Source: an uncultured Bacteroidota bacterium (lineage in GTDB: Bacteria > Bacteroidota > Bacteroidia > Chitinophagales > Chitinophagaceae). Taken from it: 5,291 bases of DNA. The stretch covers positions 1 to 5,291 of the forward strand of contig CAMLGP010000267.1 of assembly GCA_946479535.1 (NCBI GenBank), given 5' to 3'. Position 1 is the first letter of the stretch. Each line of letters starts with the position of its first letter. Position numbers and translations under genes: made by a program. The notes beneath the pieces are model-generated. The model worked only from the letters and a program-made list of their open reading frames with translations, was not told the origin of the DNA and did no database searches. Shown here piece after piece: positions 1-5,291 of this stretch.

Positions 1-278
1 AAGAAGGCGCCAATCAAAAATGCTACTGCTATGGACCAGTGTGAACTATCATTGCGGCTGCCCATGAAACCAAGCAGGAGTGCAACGATCACAGCGAAAT
101 ATGAAAGGATCTTCCATTCAGCTTTCAAAAATGCCATAGCACCATCAGCAATATACTTGCTGATCTCTTTCATCCTGTCAGTGCCAGCATCCTGTTTGGA
201 GACCCAACTATATTTAATCAAAGTGTAGAGGAGACCAATGACCCCCATGGCGGGAACTAGATACATCAATTTGTCCAT
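1..278 (-). CDS. hppA: Membrane-bound ion-translocating pyrophosphatase, N-terminal fragment (runs off the left edge)
   Basis: This family hydrolyses pyrophosphate and uses the energy to pump H+ or Na+ across the cytoplasmic membrane. Ninety-two complete codons are visible. A hydrophobic segment spans about residues 4-22. It is followed by the conserved cytoplasmic stretch with QDAGTDRMKEI (29-39) and DGAMAFLKAEW (45-55), matching the family pattern of QDAGT, then GAxAFLxxEY. A second hydrophobic segment lies at about 57-73, and a third begins near 81 (SIAVAFLIGAF). The ATG at 278-276 is a good start because it directly precedes the first membrane helix and lies about 35 bp downstream of a TAnnTTTG box. 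GGAAG lies roughly 10 bases upstream but is a weak ribosome site. The family is usually about 700 residues or more, so most of the gene, including the pyrophosphate-binding motifs, is outside the window. Whether it pumps Na+ or H+, and whether it needs K+, cannot be decided from this part. The gene lies downstream of nnr in the same direction but is separated by 209 bp and a possible terminator. Confidence 0.9.
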   Translation of the reverse strand, partial: MDKLMYLVPAMGVIGLLYTLIKYSWVSKQDAGTDRMKEISKYIADGAMAFLKAEWKILSYFAVIVALLLGFMGSRNDSSHWSIAVAFLIGAF

Positions 279-312
279 AAGTGGTAGCTTCCAGATTAAA
301 ATTTAAGGTTGG

Positions 313-320
313 CAAAGATA
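313..320 (-). promoter_or_regulatory. Probable hppA promoter, -7 box TATCTTTG
   Basis: Read on the minus strand, 320 to 313 is TATCTTTG, an exact match to the Bacteroidota -7 consensus TAnnTTTG, and it is followed by CC. It lies 34 bp upstream of the hppA ATG, which would leave a leader of roughly 30 bases. No TTG-type -33 element is visible at the expected 17-23 bp further upstream, so the call rests on the -7 box and its position. Confidence 0.55.
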
Positions 321-370
321 GGGGAAAAATGCATTCGGGGTTAGGGTATGACCGGCGGCGGATTTTCCCC
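321..370. repeat. 8-bp inverted repeat directly upstream of the hppA -7 box
   Basis: GGGGAAAA at 321-328 and TTTTCCCC at 363-370 form perfect 8-bp inverted arms separated by 34 bp. The left arm abuts the proposed hppA -7 box, where a regulator could act. The arms are simple in composition and the spacing is long, so chance is a real alternative. Confidence 0.3.
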
Positions 371-376
371 AAATCC
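360..376. repeat. Small hairpin with 6-bp arms in the nnr-hppA intergenic region
   Basis: GGATTT (360-365) and AAATCC (371-376) are perfect inverted arms around a 5-base loop. It overlaps the right arm of the 321-370 repeat, so the two structures would be mutually exclusive. No T-run follows on either strand, so it does not look like a terminator. It may be part of an operator or simply chance. Confidence 0.25.
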
Positions 377-441
377 CTGATAAATGGGTACTTGCAGGGG
401 CAGAAAAGGCCGGGAAAATGGTGTGCGGAAGGTGGACAAAT

Positions 442-465
442 GCCCTGGGGTCAGGCTGCCAGGGC
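442..465 (-). terminator. Possible weak terminator hairpin downstream of nnr
   Basis: GCCCTGG (442-448) and CCAGGGC (459-465) are perfect 7-bp GC-rich inverted arms around a 10-base loop. The hairpin begins 23 bp past the nnr stop codon. On the minus strand it is followed only by ATTTGT rather than a long T-run, so it may be an inefficient intrinsic terminator or an mRNA 3'-end stabiliser. Confidence 0.4.
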
Positions 466-487
466 GATCATCTGCCCGGAGCACATA

Positions 488-2011
488 TCAGATATCGGAA
501 TCAAAACCTTCCACCCTTTTAAAGGCCTCCCCAAGGTATGCAATGAGATCCCCGGAGACCATCGCCTCCATCGAAAGCTTTTCGGCCGCAATATCTCCGG
601 CCAGTCCATGCAGATAGGTGCCGAAAATGGCCGTTTCAATGCAACTATAACCCTGGGCAAGCAGACCGGTAAGAATTCCGGTCAATACATCTCCGCTACC
701 GCCTGTTGCCATTCCTGCATTACCGGTGGAATTGAAGAAAGCTCTCCCATCAGTAGTTGCAATCATGGTATGATGTCCTTTCAACAGGATGATCACATTG
801 AGCTCTCGTGCTTTTTGCAGTGCCAGCTCCTGTTGTTCAAAATCATTGGCTGTTTTACCGAATAAGCGTTCAAACTCTTTGGGATGAGGGGTAAGGATTG
901 ATCCGGCAGGTATGAGTTGTAAAAGATCTTTTTGAAGAGAGATGCAATTCAATGCATCGGCATCAAGTACCATTGGACTTCTATAGGCATCGAATATTTC
1001 CCTGAGCAGCATCCTGGTTTCGGAAGCAGTACCCATACCAGGACCAATTCCTATTGTATCATATTTGGTAATGTCCTCTTCAATTTTGGTTAGAAAGGAA
1101 GAATTAAAATCAGTCATTGCCATTGCCTCCGGTACTGCGGTTTGTATTATATCATATCCACATTTGGGAATATGGCAGGAGAGAAGACCAACTCCGCTTC
1201 GGAGACATGATTTGACAGTGAGTACGGCGGCGCCCATCTTGCCATAACTTCCTGCAGCAAGTAATGCGTGACCAAAATTGCCTTTATGCGCAAACCTGTT
1301 ACGGGGGCGGTAAATAGATTGAATTATGCTTTTGTCCACCAATTCATACGGACTGCTCAGGGTTTTTAGAAAATCCTTATGAAGTCCGATATCAAGAATA
1401 TGGATATCTCCTGTGTAAGAAGCATTCTCTGCAACCAGAAAGGCAGGTTTATAACATTGAAAACTCAGCGTATGATTGGCACGGACGATCATATTTCCTT
1501 TAGAAGAGCGGTCAGTGAACAATCCACTGGGAATATCAATTGAAACGATAGCTGCCCCTGAATGATTGATATGTTCCACCAGTTTGGCGGTTACATCTTC
1601 CAAAGCTCTATTAAGCCCTGAACCGAATAAGGCATCGATTACCACCTGTTCACGCTCGAGCGCATGGAAATTATTTTCCGACTGTATGAAATGAATGCCA
1701 GGCGAAGGAAGCTGTTGAAGTCTTGCCAGGTTTGTCTGAAAATCATCAGTGCCTTTATGGCCAAATTCAAGGATATAAACTGAAACAGGGTAATTGCGTC
1801 CCCGGAGCATTCTTGCAATGGCTAATCCATCACCACCATTATTCCCTTTTCCACAAAAGACGGCAAAGGAAGGTGCAGATGGATAATGCTGGAGTATCCA
1901 GCTCACACATTCGTATGCGGCACGTTCCATCAGATCAATAGAAGCCACCGGTTCATGTTGAATGGTATACTGATCCCAGGCGCGTATAGCTGAAGCGGAA
2001 ATTATTTTCAC
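488..2011 (-). CDS. nnr: Bifunctional NAD(P)H-hydrate repair enzyme (epimerase + ADP/ATP-dependent dehydratase)
   Basis: The enzyme repairs NADHX and NADPHX, the hydrated damage forms of NAD(P)H. The N-terminal YjeF_N domain (about 1-220) interconverts R and S epimers. The C-terminal carbohydrate-kinase-like domain (about 225-500) dehydrates the S form at the expense of ADP (ATP in eukaryotes). The epimerase site shows GKGNNGGDG (54-62), IDALFGSG (125-132) with D126, and SIDIPSG (157-163) with D159 and S162; these match the substrate and K+ ligands known for the family. The dehydratase half shows a GxxGxxGA-type loop (254-261), GPGMG (323-327), DADALN (350-355), TPHPKEFERL (374-383), LLKGHH (409-414) and GGSGDVLTG (437-445), with D441 the expected catalytic base. 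At 507 residues it is the normal fused length. The start is GTG at 2011: the peptide beginning MKIISASAIRAWD matches the usual family N-terminus, there is no in-frame ATG upstream, and an in-frame stop lies 30 bp upstream. It lies 79 bp downstream of the hydrolase gene and may be read from its promoter. Confidence 0.95.
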   Translation of the reverse strand: MKIISASAIRAWDQYTIQHEPVASIDLMERAAYECVSWILQHYPSAPSFAVFCGKGNNGGDGLAIARMLRGRNYPVSVYILEFGHKGTDDFQTNLARLQQLPSPGIHFIQSENNFHALEREQVVIDALFGSGLNRALEDVTAKLVEHINHSGAAIVSIDIPSGLFTDRSSKGNMIVRANHTLSFQCYKPAFLVAENASYTGDIHILDIGLHKDFLKTLSSPYELVDKSIIQSIYRPRNRFAHKGNFGHALLAAGSYGKMGAAVLTVKSCLRSGVGLLSCHIPKCGYDIIQTAVPEAMAMTDFNSSFLTKIEEDITKYDTIGIGPGMGTASETRMLLREIFDAYRSPMVLDADALNCISLQKDLLQLIPAGSILTPHPKEFERLFGKTANDFEQQELALQKARELNVIILLKGHHTMIATTDGRAFFNSTGNAGMATGGSGDVLTGILTGLLAQGYSCIETAIFGTYLHGLAGDIAAEKLSMEAMVSGDLIAYLGEAFKRVEGFDSDI

Positions 2012-2017
2012 TTTCCG

Positions 2018-2048
2018 AAGGTAAGCGTTAAAATTATTTTATCACCTT
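2018..2048. repeat. AT-rich imperfect inverted repeat just upstream of the nnr start
   Basis: AAGGT (2018-2022) and ACCTT (2044-2048) flank a perfect 13-base palindrome TAAAATTATTTTA (2029-2041). It ends 7 bp upstream of the nnr GTG codon. In RNA it could form a weak structure near the ribosome entry site, and in DNA it could be an operator. On the minus strand it includes TAATTTTA, one mismatch from the TAnnTTTG box, so a weak nnr promoter here is possible but unproven. Confidence 0.25.
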
Positions 2049-2090
2049 ACTGTAATGCGGAACCATTAGCGAATAGGAGAAACTGAAAAC

Positions 2091-3329
2091 CTATTGTTTT
2101 GTAACAGATATGCCTCTTGATACTATACTTTTCCCTTTATTGGAATCATTATCTTCTTCGTCTTCATCATTAGGGTTTTGCTGATAATCACCAAAGAGGT
2201 CATAGGCTTTATGAGCAACTGTGTAGATATTACGGTTGAATTTATTGCCGAGAATAATAATCGTTGCCTTTTCTTCGGTTAAACGTGCAAAGGCAGAATT
2301 GAAACCATGCCAGCGCCCGAAGTGATAGATCACTTTCTTGCCATTCTTCAGGTTAAGCATTCGGAATCCCAATCCATAATTGTGAACTGAAGGACGTTCA
2401 TTACTATTGGGCATGAATGCTGTATCCAGCAAAGATTTACGAATTAGCTGATCCGTATAAAGGGCCTGATCCCATTTCAGCAGGTCACGAGGAGTGGAAT
2501 ACACGTTCTTGTCTCCGTAAGTTCCTTCCAGGTAATCATTGTCCCATACAGTATTATTATAATTATAGGAAGACACAACTTTTCCCATATCTGCCAGGGT
2601 GAACACAAAAGTGTGTGTCATCTGCAGAGGGGTAAAAAATTTCTCCTTCATATATTGTGGGAACGGTTTGCCGGTAATCTTTTCAATGATCAGGGCAAGC
2701 AGTACAAAATTGGTATTGCAATAGCTGAAGCGCTTGCCTGGCTGATAATATATGCCGGGCTTTTCAGTATACAATACCTGCAGCATATCATTATTGGTAA
2801 CCTGTTTGGTCTTATCCCATTTGGCTTTTTCCATAAAATACAGGTAATTGGGAAGGCCGCTACGATGGCTCAGTAACATTTTTACAGTTACGCCCTGGTA
2901 AGGAAGGCCGGGAAAAAAACGCTGTATGGAGTCATCCAATGATATTTTGCCTTCCTGCACCAGTTGCAGAACGGCCACAGCTGTGAAGGTTTTACTGGTA
3001 GAAGCAATATGAATGGGAGTGCTGTCAGTTAGTGGATCTTTGGTACGGAGATCAGCGTATCCGGCATATTTTTCATATAGCGTCACGCCATCCTTTGCAA
3101 TGAGAATACCACCATTAAAATTGCGGTTGAGCAGGTTTGATTCAAAGAAGTTATTTAACACACGAACGTAATGTCTAAATTCCTGCTGGTCTATTTTTCC
3201 GGGAGTAGGGGGATAGTACTGCAGGGAATCTTCAACCTGCACTGTTTCCTTCTTTTTTGCAGGAGTTGCCTGGTTACAGCCGTATGCAATGATTGCAATA
3301 GTAGCAATGGTGTACAAAAAGTTTTTCAA
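2091..3329 (-). CDS. Beta-lactamase-fold serine hydrolase lipoprotein (class C / PBP4*-like family)
   Basis: This is a predicted envelope lipoprotein of the Beta-lactamase (PF00144) family, which includes class C beta-lactamases, DD-peptidases and esterases; the substrate cannot be read from the sequence. Residues 1-17 form a signal peptide (K2, hydrophobic 4-15) ending in AYGC with C18 as the lipidation site. This lipobox is slightly loose, with A at -3. A flexible linker (about 19-50) leads to the catalytic domain (about 55-380). The active-site motifs are all present: STSK (110-113, nucleophile S110 and K113), YCN (203-205) and HFG (336-338, replacing the KTG of true beta-lactamases). The family signature LLSHRSGLPNY is at 152-162. 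Nothing acidic follows C18, so a surface-export signal is not evident. The last 25-30 residues carry an acidic run DEDEEDNDSN (388-397) before a short basic-polar end. The start ATG at 3329 is fixed by the signal peptide. The gene diverges from serA and may be co-transcribed with nnr. HxG in place of KTG makes an esterase or peptidase role at least as likely as drug resistance. Confidence 0.88.
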   Translation of the reverse strand: MKNFLYTIATIAIIAYGCNQATPAKKKETVQVEDSLQYYPPTPGKIDQQEFRHYVRVLNNFFESNLLNRNFNGGILIAKDGVTLYEKYAGYADLRTKDPLTDSTPIHIASTSKTFTAVAVLQLVQEGKISLDDSIQRFFPGLPYQGVTVKMLLSHRSGLPNYLYFMEKAKWDKTKQVTNNDMLQVLYTEKPGIYYQPGKRFSYCNTNFVLLALIIEKITGKPFPQYMKEKFFTPLQMTHTFVFTLADMGKVVSSYNYNNTVWDNDYLEGTYGDKNVYSTPRDLLKWDQALYTDQLIRKSLLDTAFMPNSNERPSVHNYGLGFRMLNLKNGKKVIYHFGRWHGFNSAFARLTEEKATIIILGNKFNRNIYTVAHKAYDLFGDYQQNPNDEDEEDNDSNKGKSIVSRGISVTKQ

Positions 3330-3345
3330 TAGAGGACAGTTTTTT

Positions 3346-3377
3346 CAAAAGTACTGGACACATATTTTATACCACAA
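3346..3377 (-). promoter_or_regulatory. Promoter of the serine hydrolase gene (TTG -33 and TACTTTTG -7)
   Basis: On the minus strand TTG at 3377-3375 is separated by 21 bp from TACTTTTG at 3353-3346. This fits the Bacteroidota consensus of TTG, 17-23 bp, then TAnnTTTG. The -7 box ends 16 bp before the ATG at 3329, so the leader would be only about 10 bases. No Shine-Dalgarno sequence is visible, which is usual in this phylum. Confidence 0.6.
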
Positions 3378-3422
3378 TCCGATTTTTCCCCATATCGCCG
3401 TAAATCTTAATAACTACATAAG

Positions 3423-3430
3423 TATATTTG
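3423..3430 (+). promoter_or_regulatory. Probable serA promoter, -7 box TATATTTG, very close to the start codon
   Basis: TATATTTG matches TAnnTTTG exactly and ends only 7 bp before the serA ATG at 3438. Transcription would begin at or within a few bases of the start codon, giving a leaderless or nearly leaderless mRNA. No TTG is found at the expected -33 spacing. The box could be fortuitous, with the real promoter further upstream in the 108-bp divergent region. Confidence 0.5.
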
Positions 3431-3437
3431 CAGAATT

Positions 3438-4676
3438 ATGGCAGCAAACGACATTACGAGTTATCCAAAAGAAAAGATCCGTATACTTTTCCTGGAGAAT
3501 ATCAGCGATCTGGCAGTAAAGAACTTTCAACGTCATGGGTACACACAGGTCGAGAAAATCACAAAAGCCATGACGGAAGATGAACTGATTAGGGAAATCA
3601 AGGATGTTCATATCCTTGGTATTCGTTCCAAAACGCAGATTACCCCCAAAATATTGGATGCTGCCAAAAAATTACAGGCTATTGGCTGCTTTTGTATAGG
3701 GGTAAACCAGGTTGATCTTAATTATGCTACAAAAAACGGGGTGGTTGTATTCAATGCACCCTATTCCAATACTCGTTCTGTAGCTGAACTGGTGATCGGA
3801 TTGTCAGTTATGCTGATCCGGCGTATCCCGGACAAGAACAAGGCGGCCCATGAGGGGATCTGGAAAAAAGACGCAAAAGGCAGCTATGAATTAAGAGGCA
3901 AGACCCTTGGTATCATAGGATATGGAAATATTGGGTCACAGGTGAGTGTTTTAGCTGAAGCCATGGGAATGAAAGTGCTTTTTTATGATACAGAGACCAA
4001 ATTACCCCTGGGTAATGCGGAAGATGCCAAATCTTTGAAAGACCTCGTCAGCAAATCTGATATTATCACACTCCACGTTCCAGAGACGGCTCAAACAAAG
4101 AACCTGATCACCAAAAACGTACTTAAGAGTTTTAAAAAGGGTTCCATCCTGATCAACTACGCACGTGGAGAAGTGGTAGACCTTGAAGCCCTGCGTGAAG
4201 CTATTCTTGAAGAAAGGTTAGGCGGTGCAGCCATTGATGTATATCCCTGGGAGCCGGAAAAGAATGGCGACCGGTTTCAGACTCCTTTGCAGGACCTGCC
4301 CAATGTAATACTCACTCCTCATATCGGTGGTTCTACAGAAGAAGCACAACAGAATATTGGTGAAGATGTAAGTAATAAATTGTACCAGTACCTGGAAAAA
4401 GGGATCACATTTGGATCACATACTGTACCCGGACTTTCATTGCCACCTGCAGAAGGAGCGCATCGCATTTTGCATATACATAAGAATGTACCAGGGGTAC
4501 TTTCTGAGATCAATACAGAACTGTCAAATCATAAGATCAACATACTCGGACAATACCTCAAGACCAATGAAGAAATTGGTTATGTGGTGCTGGATGTAGA
4601 CAAGAAACTTTCCAACCAGGCGCTTCAATTATTGCGTGAAGTGAAAGCAACGATTAAGGTGAGAGTGTTATACTAA
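3438..4676 (+). CDS. serA: D-3-phosphoglycerate dehydrogenase with C-terminal ACT domain
   Basis: SerA oxidises 3-phosphoglycerate to 3-phosphohydroxypyruvate with NAD+, the first committed step of serine synthesis in the cytoplasm. At 412 residues it is the E. coli type (410 residues), not the short ACT-less type or the long type with an intervening domain. The substrate-binding domain occupies about 1-110 and 300-330. The nucleotide-binding domain (about 110-300) has GYGNIG (161-166), with D184 after the second strand as the likely NAD ribose ligand. The catalytic residues are R243 (in NYARGE), E272 (in PWEPE) and H295 (in PHIGGST), each offset by +3 from E. coli R240, E269 and H292. The ACT domain (about 340-412) keeps the serine-contact pattern HIHKNVPGVL (346-355), with N350 and N368 matching E. 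coli N346 and N364. Feedback inhibition by serine is therefore expected. The ATG is supported because the segment from SYPKEKIRIL onward is typical of the family and no other ATG lies nearby. No serine-pathway partner is adjacent: upstream is a divergent hydrolase, downstream a convergent methyltransferase. Confidence 0.96.
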   Translation: MAANDITSYPKEKIRILFLENISDLAVKNFQRHGYTQVEKITKAMTEDELIREIKDVHILGIRSKTQITPKILDAAKKLQAIGCFCIGVNQVDLNYATKNGVVVFNAPYSNTRSVAELVIGLSVMLIRRIPDKNKAAHEGIWKKDAKGSYELRGKTLGIIGYGNIGSQVSVLAEAMGMKVLFYDTETKLPLGNAEDAKSLKDLVSKSDIITLHVPETAQTKNLITKNVLKSFKKGSILINYARGEVVDLEALREAILEERLGGAAIDVYPWEPEKNGDRFQTPLQDLPNVILTPHIGGSTEEAQQNIGEDVSNKLYQYLEKGITFGSHTVPGLSLPPAEGAHRILHIHKNVPGVLSEINTELSNHKINILGQYLKTNEEIGYVVLDVDKKLSNQALQLLREVKATIKVRVLY

Positions 4677-4695
4677 ATCCTGCTAACCATATCAA

Positions 4696-5291
4696 TTAGT
4701 TCTTTCGTAAGAGTAAAGTAATTACACGCGGAATATTGCTATGATTGTTATCATCAAAATATTCATTAAGGTCTACGAGTGAGAACCCGTATTTCTTTGC
4801 CGTCTGTACAAATTCAGATATATTATGGGTAAAACATTCTACTACCTGTAACCCGTTTTCCGTATCAAACCTTGCTTTTGATCCTGCGTATTGTTTGAAA
4901 GGATGCAATTCTCCTATATAAATATGTCCACCGGGGTGAAGGGATTTGGCCGACTGCTCAAAAATATGATCGAGGTTTTCAATATGTTCCAGCACCAGGC
5001 TGAAGGTGATCAGATCATAAAGACCATGCTGGAAGGTCCAGTCAGTATTGATATCCGCTTGTTTGAAATTCACCTGCTGATGATTGATCTTTTCTCTGGC
5101 TTTCGCAAGCATTTCATCAGAAAAATCCACCGCAGTAAGTGCTTTTGACCGGGTAATCAGCCAGGCGGTGTTCTTTCCAGTACCACAGCCAATTTCCAAT
5201 ACATTTTCAAAGGGGAGAGGAGATAATATTTCCCGAAGGGCATGCTGTTCCAGATCTCGTGTTTTATTCTCATTTGTATCATACTGGGACG
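4696..5291 (-). CDS. Class I SAM-dependent methyltransferase, N-terminus beyond the right edge
   Basis: The protein transfers a methyl group from S-adenosylmethionine to an unidentified substrate, probably a small molecule judging by its size and simple domain. The open frame runs without a stop from 5289 to the TAA at 4698-4696, giving 197 visible residues. Numbered from the edge, it starts SQYDTNENKTRDLEQ, a helical lead-in usual before the fold. Motif I follows as LEIGCGTGKNT (31-41), then VDFSDEML (54-61) with the acidic residue expected to bind the SAM ribose, QADI (77-80), YDLITFSLVLEHI (91-103), and LHPGGHIYIGELHP (117-130) with the post-motif PGG turn. The end, from about 150, may form a substrate-binding cap (YGFSLVDLNEYFDD at 167-180). 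A TTG at 5199 could be read as a start, but it would begin inside motif I and lose its first residue; the conserved-looking sequence upstream shows the real start is further out. It converges on serA with a 19-bp gap and no clear terminator hairpin between them. Confidence 0.85.
   Translation of the reverse strand, partial: SQYDTNENKTRDLEQHALREILSPLPFENVLEIGCGTGKNTAWLITRSKALTAVDFSDEMLAKAREKINHQQVNFKQADINTDWTFQHGLYDLITFSLVLEHIENLDHIFEQSAKSLHPGGHIYIGELHPFKQYAGSKARFDTENGLQVVECFTHNISEFVQTAKKYGFSLVDLNEYFDDNNHSNIPRVITLLLRKN

Noticed and set aside
281..865. A 194-codon plus-strand open frame starting at GTG and covering the nnr-hppA gap and the 3' end of nnr
   Set aside because: Most of it lies antisense to the strongly supported nnr dehydratase domain. 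The translation has no recognisable domain and is rich in Cys, Gly and His in a way expected from a shadow frame, and the gap is better explained by regulatory sequence.
2417..2876. Two plus-strand open frames (61 and 87 codons) inside the hydrolase gene
   Set aside because: They are antisense to a gene with all catalytic motifs intact, and neither has a family resemblance or an upstream promoter box.
2091..3329. Calling the lipoprotein an antibiotic-resistance class C beta-lactamase
   Set aside because: It has SxxK and YxN but HxG in place of KTG, plus a lipoprotein signal and an extra tail. Many members of this fold are esterases or peptidases, so resistance cannot be claimed.
3289..3611. 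Small open frames on both strands across the divergent promoter region and the serA 5' end
   Set aside because: They overlap the signal peptide of the hydrolase or the N-terminus of SerA in other frames, and their translations show no coherent features.
4677..4695. Bidirectional terminator between serA and the methyltransferase gene
   Set aside because: The 19-bp gap and its flanks contain no GC-rich inverted repeat followed by a T-run on either strand.
1..5291. Mobile element, CRISPR array, RNA gene, toxin-antitoxin pair or defence system
   Set aside because: I found no spaced direct repeats, transposase or integrase motifs, terminal inverted repeats, tRNA-like folds or paired small genes. 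The window is accounted for by five ordinary genes and short intergenic regions.

Overview
The window looks like a chromosomal stretch of a Bacteroidota bacterium, probably of the Chitinophaga/Sphingobacteria type. Three gene starts carry the Bacteroidota -7 promoter consensus TAnnTTTG and lack clear Shine-Dalgarno sequences. The encoded proteins, a QDAGT-type membrane pyrophosphatase and a beta-lactamase-fold lipoprotein, also fit that phylum. The phylum call is an inference from these features and from general protein style, and no species can be named.

Layout from left to right. Positions 1-278 (minus strand) hold the N-terminal part of hppA, a membrane-bound ion-pumping pyrophosphatase that runs off the left edge. 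Positions 279-487 are non-coding and hold a likely hppA promoter, two small inverted repeats and a possible terminator for the next gene. Positions 488-2011 (minus) encode the complete bifunctional NAD(P)H-hydrate repair enzyme Nnr (epimerase plus dehydratase), starting at GTG. After a 79-bp gap, 2091-3329 (minus) encode a lipoprotein serine hydrolase of the beta-lactamase/class C family with an acidic C-terminal tail. A 108-bp divergent promoter region (3330-3437) separates it from serA (3438-4676, plus), a full-length phosphoglycerate dehydrogenase with the serine-sensing ACT domain. serA converges, with a 19-bp gap, on a class I SAM-dependent methyltransferase (4696-5291, minus) whose N-terminus lies beyond the right edge.

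These are mostly independent housekeeping functions: pyrophosphate-driven ion pumping, repair of damaged NAD(P)H, first step of serine synthesis, an envelope hydrolase and an unassigned methyltransferase. The hydrolase gene and nnr may share a transcript, since they lie in the same direction 79 bp apart. hppA appears to have its own promoter. I see no mobile element, CRISPR array, RNA gene, toxin-antitoxin pair or defence system, and nothing that amounts to an undescribed system. The points most worth a second look are the serA promoter box lying only 7 bp from the start codon, which implies a leaderless or nearly leaderless mRNA, and the acidic low-complexity tail of the hydrolase.
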